This document shows, piece after piece, positions 1 to 6,217 of a DNA stretch of 8,573 bases; the stretch's first letter is position 1, and each line of letters begins with the position of its first letter. The stretch is taken from positions 1-8,573 of the forward strand of contig JAGALG010000048.1 of NCBI GenBank assembly GCA_017848075.1, written 5' to 3'. The notes beneath the pieces were generated by a model. That model saw nothing but the letters and a program-made list of their open reading frames with translations. It made no database searches and was not told the DNA's origin. This DNA comes from Oscillospiraceae bacterium. GTDB lineage: Bacteria > Bacillota > Clostridia > Oscillospirales > Ruminococcaceae. A program made the translations under genes and the position numbers.

Positions 1-618
1 AAATCCGTCTCTCATCACGACAAAACGGCTCAGGAGGGCTTTGCTTCCGCTAGCCATATCCGCTCCCTGCTGCTGCAGGGACAGCTTGAAGAAGCCAAGG
101 AACTGGTTCCTGAGTCCTGTCATTCTTTGCTGGATACCTCTCCCGTTTCCGTAGATGACCGAATTGTTCTTGCGCGTCTGCGTACTCTCAGCAAGGAACA
201 GCTTGCTTCTCTGCCGGACTGTTCGGAAGGGCTGGAAAATCGTCTGTATCAGGCCATTCGCGACAGTATTTCCTTGGAAGAAATTTGGGATAAAACCAAA
301 TCCAAACGCTATTCTCTGGCGCGTATTCGCCGCCTGTGTATGAATGCCTACCTTTCTGTAGAAGGCGATCTCCATCAGCAGTTGCCGCCTTATCTCCGTG
401 TTCTGGGCTTCAATGAAAAAGGGCGGGAGATTCTTGCTGCCATGCGAAAAAGTGCGAAGCTCCCTGTGTCCTCTTCCCTTGCAGACCTGTCATCTGTCTC
501 GGACTTATCCCAGCGCTTTGCTTCTCTGGAAGCTCAATCTGTGGATTTGTATAATCTCTTTGAAGCAGAGCAAAAGCCCTGTGGACAGGATTACCGTTTC
601 TCCCCAATCCGCAAATAA
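1..618 (+). CDS. tmcAL: tRNA(Met) cytidine acetate ligase TmcAL, C-terminal part (5' truncated by window)
   Basis: The frame is open from base 1 to a TAA at 616-618, giving 205 residues with the N-terminus outside the window. TmcAL (YlbM/DUF795 family) uses acetate and ATP to make N4-acetylcytidine at the wobble base of elongator tRNA-Met in the cytoplasm. The visible start 'KSVSHHDKTAQEGFASASHI' matches the family's FASA-x-x-IR segment at the end of the nucleotidyltransferase-like domain. Further on are the family blocks RLRTLSKEQL, the SEGLENRL segment, KSKRYSLARIRRLCMNAYL (usually KTKRYT-x-x-RIRR, tRNA-binding region) and PYLRVLGFNEKGREIL. The N-terminal nucleotide-binding motif (NPFHxGH type) must lie upstream and cannot be checked. 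An apparent TTG start at 127 is internal, because the homology extends upstream of it. The gene converges on lysC. The family assignment is confident; activity is inferred from the family. Confidence 0.9.
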   Translation, partial: KSVSHHDKTAQEGFASASHIRSLLLQGQLEEAKELVPESCHSLLDTSPVSVDDRIVLARLRTLSKEQLASLPDCSEGLENRLYQAIRDSISLEEIWDKTKSKRYSLARIRRLCMNAYLSVEGDLHQQLPPYLRVLGFNEKGREILAAMRKSAKLPVSSSLADLSSVSDLSQRFASLEAQSVDLYNLFEAEQKPCGQDYRFSPIRK

Positions 619-626
619 TATGTTCC

Positions 627-661
627 AAAAAGTCCCCTTTCCTGTGGAAAGAGGACTTTTT
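627..661. terminator. Bidirectional rho-independent terminator between tmcAL and lysC
   Basis: The arms 627-642 (AAAAAGTCCCCTTTCC) and 646-661 form a 16-bp stem with a single C/A mismatch and a TGT loop. The stem carries five A at its base on one side and five T on the other, so it ends in a U run whichever strand is transcribed. It lies 9 bases after the tmcAL stop and about 50 bases after the lysC stop, which suits two convergent genes. Confidence 0.88.
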
Positions 662-710
662 GTTTTTCTGTAATAGAAACCCAACATGCAGGATATACTG
701 AAAACAGACG

Positions 711-1889
711 CTATGTCCGATGACGCAGAACGATCGGGTGTAAAATCTGCATCGCCTTCTGTGCTTGATTTCTTGGCAGCAGGAAAGAAAGCCTCCGTTC
801 TCCCAGCCAACTGCTGCGGCAGGGAATCTCCGCTTCCTGCAAAGCAGAATCACATTCCTGCTTCAGCTGCGGAATCGCAGTCAGGCCATTTCCCACAATC
901 GTAACTTTTGCATAATTTTCATCCAGCAAAGCACCCAATCTCAGCCGCTTCAATCCCTCTGTTACCGCAGAGCGTTGATGGCTGCTGATAGCAAAGCACA
1001 GCTGACCTGCAGCAGGCTGTTCTGCCAAATCCGGACGGATCTCCTGGCGGTACAAATCCGTCATCAAACGACCTGCATCCTCCAGCGTAATATGAGGGAT
1101 AACATAATACAAGGTCGTCTGATCTGCTGTCAGTCCACGCAGAGATGGGGAGCTGTCCCGCAGGCTGCGTACCAGTGTTCCGGGGGCCTCGTTGAGACTG
1201 GACAGCACCTCCAAGCAGACCTGCTCCTGCTTTGCCAATTCCACCGATCGGTAATGGAGAACCTTCGCTCCCATAGCGGCCATCTCCAGCATATCCTGAT
1301 AGCTAATCTCCTGCAGCTTGACGGCTTCTTCCACAATACGGGGATCTGCGGTATACACTCCTTCCACATCCGTGAAGATTTGGCAGCGATCCGCTTTCAA
1401 AGCCGCCGCCAAAGCCACCGCTGTGGTATCGGAGCCTCCTCGGCCTAATGTTGTGATCTCGCCATTCTCTGTAACCCCCTGGAAACCAGCAACAATGACA
1501 ACTTTTCCTTCATCCAACAGCTGATGGATCTTTCGGGTATCGACCCGCAGGATTCTTGCATTCTGATGGCTTCCATCTGTATGGATTCCCACCTGCCATC
1601 CGGCCAGCGATACCGCTGGACAGCCTAACTGCTGTAAAGCCATCGCCAACAAAGAGATCGACATCAGCTCTCCCGTAGACAGCAGCATATCCATTTCCCG
1701 CTTTGAGGGAGATTCACAAATTTCCAGCGCTTTTTCGATCAGTCCATCGGTAGTCTTTCCCTGTGCTGATACGACGACCACGATCTGATGGCCCTGCTGC
1801 TGATCCCTTCGGATACGCTGAGCCACATGAAAGAGCCTCTGTATGTCCCGAACTGAGGACCCACCGAATTTTTGCACGATCAGACTCAT
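711..1889 (-). CDS. lysC: Aspartate kinase
   Basis: Encodes a 392-residue aspartokinase (ATP + L-aspartate to 4-phospho-L-aspartate), the first step toward lysine, threonine, methionine and diaminopimelate. The N-terminal amino-acid-kinase domain (about 1-250) is intact: KFGGSSV at 7-13, VVVVSAQGKTTD, the STGE block at 71-74, TLGRGGSDTTA at 147-157 and FTDVEGVYTADPR at 172-184. About 140 C-terminal residues correspond to the tandem ACT domains but are divergent: the VPD-x-PGVA loop of ACT1 reads IPHITLEDA, and the STSE motif of ACT2 is replaced by SSWLGERR. I chose the ATG at 1887-1889 because the family begins M-x-x-x-VQKFGGSS and a GGTGAGAG ribosome site precedes it. An upstream in-frame ATG at 1922 adds 11 unconserved residues and has no ribosome site. 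The gene lies downstream of pheB but behind pheB's terminator. Identity is secure; the effector response is uncertain. Confidence 0.93.
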   Translation of the reverse strand: MSLIVQKFGGSSVRDIQRLFHVAQRIRRDQQQGHQIVVVVSAQGKTTDGLIEKALEICESPSKREMDMLLSTGELMSISLLAMALQQLGCPAVSLAGWQVGIHTDGSHQNARILRVDTRKIHQLLDEGKVVIVAGFQGVTENGEITTLGRGGSDTTAVALAAALKADRCQIFTDVEGVYTADPRIVEEAVKLQEISYQDMLEMAAMGAKVLHYRSVELAKQEQVCLEVLSSLNEAPGTLVRSLRDSSPSLRGLTADQTTLYYVIPHITLEDAGRLMTDLYRQEIRPDLAEQPAAGQLCFAISSHQRSAVTEGLKRLRLGALLDENYAKVTIVGNGLTAIPQLKQECDSALQEAEIPCRSSWLGERRLSFLLPRNQAQKAMQILHPIVLRHRT

Positions 1890-1942
1890 ACTCTCACCAC
1901 TTTCTGCATAAGTTCCATTCATACATCAAGGTTTCTTTTACC

Positions 1943-1948
1943 AGTATA
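1943..1948 (-). promoter_or_regulatory. Possible -10 element for lysC (weak)
   Basis: On the minus strand a TATACT hexamer lies about 55 bases upstream of the lysC start and downstream of the pheB terminator. No convincing -35 hexamer sits 16-18 bases upstream, so this is only a candidate. The 92-base leader is too short for a lysine riboswitch, and no T-box or leader-peptide structure was recognised. Confidence 0.2.
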
Positions 1949-1981
1949 TGCATGGCGCAGAAAATCGCCCTTTGCTGCAGG

Positions 1982-2009
1982 AAAAAAGCCACCGGTCTCC
2001 CGGTGGCTT
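1982..2009 (-). terminator. Rho-independent terminator of pheB
   Basis: On the minus strand AAGCCACCGG-GAGA-CCGGTGGCTT forms a perfect 10-bp GC-rich stem with a four-base loop, followed by a T run (complement of the As at 1982-1987). It begins 12 bases after the pheB stop and separates pheB from lysC. Confidence 0.9.
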
Positions 2010-2021
2010 GGTTTTGTTCAA

Positions 2022-2453
2022 TCAGGAAATGCGGCTGACACGGATCACGCCGCGGCACTGATGCAGGCGCTCCATCAACATGCTTTCTTCCAATGTCATA
2101 TCTGTGGTGCGAACCGAAATAGTTGCCGGTGCGGCTCCATCAGAAGGAATATTCTGATTTACTGTCACAATATTGGCCCCACATTCGTAAAGCGTATTGA
2201 TAACAGCCGATAACACACCCGGCGTATCCTCCAAAGAAAAATAGAAAGTGACAACTGCGCGGTCTGCCATCCGATATTCCAGAATTTTATCCTTATACTT
2301 GTAGAAGGCGCTGCGAGACAGCTGAGCCATTTCCGAGGCCTCAGAAGCATTCCGAGCCTTACCGGTGGCCAAAAGGCGCTTGGCCTCCAGCACTTTCATA
2401 AAAATCTCCGGTACTGCGTCTTCCTCCACCAGATAGAATTTTTTCTCTTTCAT
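2022..2453 (-). CDS. pheB: UPF0735 ACT-domain protein (PheB-like), HTH plus ACT
   Basis: Encodes a 143-residue cytoplasmic protein of the UPF0735/PheB family. Residues about 20-57 (NASEASEMAQLSRSAFYKYK) look like a helix-turn-helix. Residues 67-140 are an ACT domain with the ligand-loop pattern EDTPGVLSAVINTLYECGANI. PheB has been annotated as a chorismate mutase in some databases, but the visible architecture suggests an amino-acid-responsive regulator; that is inference. The ATG at 2451-2453 is preceded by GAAAGGAGGAAG, a strong ribosome site, whereas an in-frame ATG at 2513 falls inside the promoter. In B. subtilis pheB pairs with pheA; here the next gene on the strand is lysC, suggesting a link to aspartate-family amino acids. 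It has its own promoter and terminator, so it may be monocistronic. Family identity is confident, function is not. Confidence 0.9.
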   Translation of the reverse strand: MKEKKFYLVEEDAVPEIFMKVLEAKRLLATGKARNASEASEMAQLSRSAFYKYKDKILEYRMADRAVVTFYFSLEDTPGVLSAVINTLYECGANIVTVNQNIPSDGAAPATISVRTTDMTLEESMLMERLHQCRGVIRVSRIS

Positions 2454-2501
2454 GGCTTTCTTCCTCCTTTCGCCTGTGGATCCTGTTATCTTCTGATACA
2501 A

Positions 2502-2530
2502 ATTATAACACATTCCACCCTGTGTGTACA
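2502..2530 (-). promoter_or_regulatory. Sigma-A promoter of pheB with extended -10
   Basis: On the minus strand a -35 element TGTACA (2525-2530, 4 of 6 to TTGACA), a 17-base spacer and a perfect TATAAT (2502-2507) are present. The -10 is preceded by TGT, giving the extended TGnTATAAT form. The -10 lies about 48 bases upstream of the pheB ATG. Confidence 0.8.
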
Positions 2531-2548
2531 GATGTTTTTATTTTCGAG

Positions 2549-2578
2549 GTAGAATTTTTTAAAATTATTCCATGCAAT
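2549..2578 (+). promoter_or_regulatory. Candidate sigma-E (mother-cell sporulation) promoter of ytvI
   Basis: GTAGAATT (2549-2556), a 14-base spacer and CATGCAAT (2571-2578) resemble the B. subtilis sigma-E consensus (about GTMATATT and CATACAAT), matching 6 of 8 and 7 of 8 positions. It lies about 45 bases upstream of the ytvI start, and no good sigma-A promoter was found on this strand. The assignment rests on sequence resemblance plus the sporulation annotation of YtvI. Confidence 0.45.
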
Positions 2579-2622
2579 AAACCATTTTTCAGAACTTATA
2601 GAGAATAAAAAGGAGAATGATC

Positions 2623-3696
2623 TTGGACTTCCATCGTCAAAAAGCCTTTATTTGGAACTCCCTGTTCTGGCTGTTGGTTCTCTTATGGACGCTGGCAGCC
2701 ATTCAATTTTTACTTCCTGCTACCTTACCCTTTTGGATGGGACTGGCCGTCGCATGGCTGCTGAAGCCAATTACCCTTTGGCTGTCTCATGTTCTGAACT
2801 TCCGGAGGAAAAGTGTAGCTTTTTCTGTGCTGCTTCTGTTTTACCTGCTGTTGGGTTTTCTTCTATGGGGACTTTTCTTTCTTTTGATTCAGCAAAGCAG
2901 TTTCTTTCTGGAACAGCTGCCCACTTTTTACTCCGATAATGTTCAGCCTTTTTTTCATCGCTGCGCTCTGACCATCAACGGTGTACTGGACGATTTTTCT
3001 CCACAGACTGCCCGACTTCTGGTGGAAAAATCCGCCCAATTCACTGACAGTCTTTCCAAACAGCTGGCCGCTTTCTCGACGGATGCCCTCGCACAAGCAA
3101 CCTCTGTCGCCAAAAAAATCCCATTTTGGCTGACTACACTTGCTTTTTCCATCCTCTGTTCCGTCTTTATCTCCATGGACTATAATGCTGTCGCTTCCTT
3201 TCTTCTTCGTCAGTTTCCGCCCAAGCTGCGTCCCCTCCTGCTGCGCTGTAAAGATTTCCTTTTTGGCAGTCTGTTGGGCATGCTGAAAGCCTATTCCATC
3301 CTGCTTCTGCTCACCTTTGCTCAGCTGTGGATCGGTTTTTGGCTGCTTGGAATTGGGCAACCGTTGCTGTGGGCTCTGATTTTAGCTCTGCTGGATTTTC
3401 TTCCTTTTATCGGCACAGGTCTGGTTCTGATCCCTTGGGGGATCTTTCAGCTTCTCAACGGCCGCAGCGCACTTGGAATCGGTCTTCTGATTTTATACGC
3501 CATCCTCACTGTCGTGCACAATCTGATGGAACCAAAGCTGGTCAGCAGCTCTACCGGCCTTCACCCTTTGGTGACTCTGGTCGCTATGTATGCCGGTCTG
3601 CGCTTTTTCGGTTTTGCCGGTTTATTGGCAGCACCGCTGATCGCTCTTTTACTCTGCTTTTTACAGCGAGAGGGACAATTCCGTTTTTACCGATAA
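2623..3696 (+). CDS. ytvI: YtvI-like sporulation integral membrane protein (AI-2E transporter superfamily)
   Basis: Encodes a roughly 357-residue polytopic membrane protein of the AI-2E/PerM superfamily (PF01594), best matching the YtvI sporulation branch. Hydrophobic helices lie near residues 10-30, 32-50, 65-90, 168-186, 212-245, 247-280 and 282-300, with a final pair at about 318-348. A soluble segment at about 92-165 follows the third helix, as is typical. Family signatures are LDFLPFIGTG (257-266), PWGIFQLL, the LMEPKLVSSSTGLHPL stretch (301-316) and the closing GFAGLLAAPLIALLL. The substrate is unknown; autoinducer-2 export should not be assumed. Start choice: AGGAG at 2611-2615 is only one base from the ATG at 2617 but seven bases from the TTG at 2623, so TTG is favoured (the difference is two residues). 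The gene is divergent from pheB, with a candidate sigma-E promoter. Confidence 0.85.
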   Translation: MDFHRQKAFIWNSLFWLLVLLWTLAAIQFLLPATLPFWMGLAVAWLLKPITLWLSHVLNFRRKSVAFSVLLLFYLLLGFLLWGLFFLLIQQSSFFLEQLPTFYSDNVQPFFHRCALTINGVLDDFSPQTARLLVEKSAQFTDSLSKQLAAFSTDALAQATSVAKKIPFWLTTLAFSILCSVFISMDYNAVASFLLRQFPPKLRPLLLRCKDFLFGSLLGMLKAYSILLLLTFAQLWIGFWLLGIGQPLLWALILALLDFLPFIGTGLVLIPWGIFQLLNGRSALGIGLLILYAILTVVHNLMEPKLVSSSTGLHPLVTLVAMYAGLRFFGFAGLLAAPLIALLLCFLQREGQFRFYR

Positions 3697-3726
3697 AAAA
3701 AGCTCTGCCTTACGGCAGAGCTTTTT
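3697..3726. terminator. Bidirectional terminator between ytvI and the foldase-like lipoprotein gene
   Basis: AAAAAGCTCTGCC (3697-3709) pairs perfectly with 3714-3726 around a TTAC loop, giving a 13-bp stem. The T run at 3722-3726 serves the plus strand, and the A run 3695-3701 serves the minus strand. It starts immediately after the ytvI TAA and lies 12 bases from the stop of the opposing gene. Confidence 0.92.
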
Positions 3727-3738
3727 CAACTTATTCCA

Positions 3739-4791
3739 TTAGTAGCCCAGAACCATCTGATCAGCAGCAAAGCGCTTGATTGCGCTTTCGTTGAATTCGA
3801 TATCCAGAGTTTCGATATAAGCATCCATGTATTCGTTCATTTCATCATATTTCAGATTGTACAGAATAACATCTCTCTGGGATTCGAAGTCTGCTTCGTC
3901 TGCCATCTGGTCTGCACGGCAGCAGAGAACGATATACTCATCGGTCTCCACCGTTTCCAGAACACCGAAGTCAGCACCTTCCAGACGGGTGATTACTTCT
4001 TCCGGCAGGTCGGTATCGTTTTTGTTGATATAGGTATAACGGCTGCTGGTAGTATCGATTTCCTCGGTGGAGTATGGATCATTTTCGATCTCATATGCGA
4101 TCATAACCTCATTGAAGGTGCTGCCGCTGCCCATCAGGTTTGTTGCCTGTTCGATCCAGTAAGCAACCTGTTCTTCCACTTCTTTCAGCGCAGTCTCGTA
4201 CTCTTCTTTTGCAGCAGTTTTTTCTTCTTCTGTAGCGTCTTCTGCCAGTTCTTCTTCAACTGGTTTGTTGAAGAGGATCACGCCAGCTTTCAGGTAGTCC
4301 TCGCTAAAGATGGTACGCAGTTCTTCTTCGCTTACTTCCTTCTCGCCGCCCTCGCCGTAAATGGCTTTGAATACTTTTTCGCTGAGCAGGGAAGCCTCAT
4401 AGCTCAGTTCCAGAGAATCTTTGCTGATACGGTTTGCTTCGTACAGATTGCCGTAGGTCTCCCAGTCCGCATCGATTGCAGTTTCCAGTTCAGCCATTTC
4501 TTCTTCATCCAGAGAAATGCCCAGTTCCTCTGCTTTTTTCAGGTAGCTGAGGATCTCGATGGTGTAGTCTTTTGCGTAGGTCACAAATTCTTCTTCGGTT
4601 GTTTCATCCAGATAATCAGCACCGCCGTATGCGTAGCCATAGGTGCAGTTCTGCAGCATGGTTGCAGCATAAACACCTGCAGGAATTTTCAGATCACCGC
4701 TTTTTGCGATCCAGCTGGCATCGCAGCCGGTCATAGTTGCTGCCATGGCCATAGCCAGAACAGCACAGCTTACTTTTTTCAAACCTTTCAT
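3739..4791 (-). CDS. PrsA/SurA-like foldase lipoprotein with degenerate parvulin domain
   Basis: Encodes a 350-residue, very acidic, secreted lipoprotein. Residues 1-23 are a lipoprotein signal peptide: MKGLKK, a hydrophobic core, and the lipobox MTGC with Cys23 as the predicted lipidated residue. Residues about 30-145 resemble the helical SurA/PrsA chaperone domain. Residues about 153-293 fit a parvulin-like fold (EEELRTIFSEDYLKAGVILF at the start, GSTFNEVM, then LPEEVITRL and YIVLCCRAD), and a C-terminal helix packs back as in SurA. The usual K-H-I-L entry of active parvulins reads AGVIL here, so the catalytic histidine is missing and chaperone activity is more likely than prolyl isomerisation. 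The ATG at 4789-4791 is chosen for the signal peptide and the TAGGAGG 10 bases upstream; extension to 4998 would cross the promoter and the neighbour's terminator. In clostridia such genes often follow mfd; here the ArsR operon intervenes. Confidence 0.82.
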   Translation of the reverse strand: MKGLKKVSCAVLAMAMAATMTGCDASWIAKSGDLKIPAGVYAATMLQNCTYGYAYGGADYLDETTEEEFVTYAKDYTIEILSYLKKAEELGISLDEEEMAELETAIDADWETYGNLYEANRISKDSLELSYEASLLSEKVFKAIYGEGGEKEVSEEELRTIFSEDYLKAGVILFNKPVEEELAEDATEEEKTAAKEEYETALKEVEEQVAYWIEQATNLMGSGSTFNEVMIAYEIENDPYSTEEIDTTSSRYTYINKNDTDLPEEVITRLEGADFGVLETVETDEYIVLCCRADQMADEADFESQRDVILYNLKYDEMNEYMDAYIETLDIEFNESAIKRFAADQMVLGY

Positions 4792-4860
4792 TGGGTTCGA
4801 ACCTCCTATATTATAAAAATCATTGCTTTTGGCTTTATTTCGCCATATAAATACCAAGAT

Positions 4861-4889
4861 ATTATACACCACTTTCCTGAAAATGTCCA
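4861..4889 (-). promoter_or_regulatory. Sigma-A promoter of the foldase-like lipoprotein gene
   Basis: On the minus strand a -35 TGGACA (4884-4889, 5 of 6 to consensus), a 17-base spacer and a perfect -10 TATAAT (4861-4866) are present. The predicted transcript start is about 60 bases upstream of the ATG. The element lies between the permease terminator and this gene, so the gene is transcribed independently of the operon upstream. Confidence 0.85.
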
Positions 4890-4921
4890 TAAAAAAGCAT
4901 GAACAGGCTGTAAATCCTTTT

Positions 4922-4953
4922 AAAAAAGAAAACCATCCCGAAGGATGGTTTTC
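4922..4953 (-). terminator. Terminator of the arsR-cobW / redox / permease operon, UUCG loop
   Basis: On the minus strand GAAAACCATCC-TTCG-GGATGGTTTTC is a perfect 11-bp stem closed by the stable C(UUCG)G tetraloop. It is followed by TTTTTT (complement of 4922-4927). It lies 4 bases after the permease stop. Confidence 0.92.
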
Positions 4954-4957
4954 TGTG

Positions 4958-5953
4958 TTACAGGAACAATGGCGTCGCCAAATTGAAGCCCAAACCAATC
5001 AGCAAGATGCCAAGAACGACGACGCTGACAAAAGCTGCCAACAGCTTTGGCTTGATCGCCTGTTTCAACATAATAATAGACGGTAGGGACAAGGCCGTCA
5101 CTGCCATCATAAAGGACAGGATTGTACCCAGACCTGCTCCCCGAACCCAAAGAGCCTCCGCGATTGGGATGGTACCAAAAATATCCGCATACATCGGCAC
5201 ACCTACGGCTGTCGCCAAAACAATAGAGAAGGGATTCCCACTGCCCAGCAGATTGACCACCCATTCTTCCGGGATCCAGTTATGGATCACGGCACCAATT
5301 CCAACACCAATCAGCACATACTTCCAGACCTTACGGATGATGGACAGCACCTGATTTTTACCATAGATGCAGCGATCTTTCCAGCTCAGTTCCTGCTGAG
5401 CCGCCTCCACTGCGGGAGCAAGGCGGATAAATTCCTCTACCTGATCCTCCATACCCATTTTATCCAAAAGAGCGCCTCCCAGAACCGCCAGTACAATACC
5501 AACGATCACATAAGCCAGAGCAATCTTCAGCCCAAAGACACTGAGCAAAAGGAGAAAGGCTCCCAAATCCACCAGCGGAGAGGAAATCAGGAACGATAAG
5601 GACACACCCACCGGCACGCCTGCGCTGGCAAATCCGATAAAAATCGGAATAGACGAACAGGAACAGAACGGCGTTACCGTTCCCAGCAAAGCGCCCATCA
5701 GGTTGGCAGTGATCCCTTGGAAGCGGCCCAAAATTTTTCGGGTACGCTCCGGTGGGAAGTAGCTCTGCACATAGGATACAGCAAAGATCAGCACAGAAAG
5801 CAGGACAAATATCTTAATAGTATCATACACAAAGAACACCAGGCTGTGTGCCAAACGGCCCTCCATGTTCAGTCCCAACAGAGAAAACAATGCATGAACA
5901 GCTTCTTTCAGCCACTGCATACCGAGAAGCTGTTTTTCAATGAAGTTCCACAT
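4958..5953 (-). CDS. ArsP/DUF318-family permease (putative organoarsenical or metalloid exporter)
   Basis: Encodes a 331-residue membrane protein of the ArsP_1/DUF318 permease family (PF03773). Hydrophobic segments lie near 35-62, 83-108, 113-137, 143-162, 212-226, 243-256, 272-297 and 303-325, with a hydrophilic loop at about 165-210. Two family signatures are clear: TPFCSCSSIPIF at 94-105 and GVPMYAD at 251-257. In ArsP relatives, conserved cysteines in the first motif are linked to trivalent organoarsenical transport. The ATG at 5951-5953 has AAAGGAGG about 6 bases upstream, and that site overlaps the stop codon of the redox protein gene (TAAAGGAGG), suggesting translational coupling. It is the last gene of the operon. 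The family is secure; an arsenical substrate is inferred from the family and the ArsR neighbour, and another thiophilic metal is possible. Confidence 0.85.
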   Translation of the reverse strand: MWNFIEKQLLGMQWLKEAVHALFSLLGLNMEGRLAHSLVFFVYDTIKIFVLLSVLIFAVSYVQSYFPPERTRKILGRFQGITANLMGALLGTVTPFCSCSSIPIFIGFASAGVPVGVSLSFLISSPLVDLGAFLLLLSVFGLKIALAYVIVGIVLAVLGGALLDKMGMEDQVEEFIRLAPAVEAAQQELSWKDRCIYGKNQVLSIIRKVWKYVLIGVGIGAVIHNWIPEEWVVNLLGSGNPFSIVLATAVGVPMYADIFGTIPIAEALWVRGAGLGTILSFMMAVTALSLPSIIMLKQAIKPKLLAAFVSVVVLGILLIGLGFNLATPLFL

Positions 5954-5965
5954 TGTGCGCCTCCT

Positions 5966-6205
5966 TTACAGCAGCTTCTCCAGCTGCTGTTTCACTTCTG
6001 CTGTGCTGGCCGCCTGACCACTGATGATCAATTTACCGTCCACCATGAGGGAAGGTGCAGTCATAACACCCAGCAGAATAATATCTTTCAAGGAACTGAT
6101 CCGCTGAATCTGTGCTTCGATCCCCAATTCTTTCAGAGCTTCTTCCGTGCTGGCCTTCAGTTTGTCACAGTCTGGGCAGCCGGCACCAATCAATTTAATA
6201 TCCAT
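5966..6205 (-). CDS. Small thioredoxin-fold protein (redox-active disulfide protein 2 type)
   Basis: Encodes a 79-residue protein of glutaredoxin size with a thioredoxin fold. The predicted active site is GAGCPDCDKL with Cys10 and Cys13 (CxxC), followed by the expected beta-alpha-beta pattern and a cis-proline segment TAPSLMVDG (Pro51). It has no signal peptide, so it should be cytoplasmic. This family (thioredoxin_3, redox-active disulfide protein 2) is frequently encoded beside ArsP/DUF318 permeases. A likely role is dithiol exchange with the permease, the regulator or a metal(loid) substrate; this is inference from context. The ATG at 6203-6205 is preceded by GGGGGAG. The gene lies 12 bases downstream of the ArsR-GTPase gene and 12 bases upstream of the permease gene. 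Confidence 0.85.
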   Translation of the reverse strand: MDIKLIGAGCPDCDKLKASTEEALKELGIEAQIQRISSLKDIILLGVMTAPSLMVDGKLIISGQAASTAEVKQQLEKLL

Positions 6206-6217
6206 ACGCTCTCCCCC

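Noticed and set aside
765..1448. Plus-strand open frame opposite lysC.
   Set aside because: It is antisense to an unmistakable aspartate kinase and shows no protein-like pattern.
1890..1981. Possible lysine riboswitch or T-box in front of lysC.
   Set aside because: Only 92 bases lie between the pheB terminator and the lysC start, too short for a lysine riboswitch, and no anti-terminator pair or T-box motif is visible.
2454..2513. N-terminal extension of PheB from an upstream ATG.
   Set aside because: The extra residues overlap the -10 element, and the strong AAGGAGG precedes the ATG at 2451-2453.
4792..4998. N-terminal extension of the foldase-like lipoprotein.
   Set aside because: It would place the signal peptide internally and would span the gene's own promoter and the permease terminator. 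The ATG at 4789-4791 has a signal peptide and ribosome site.
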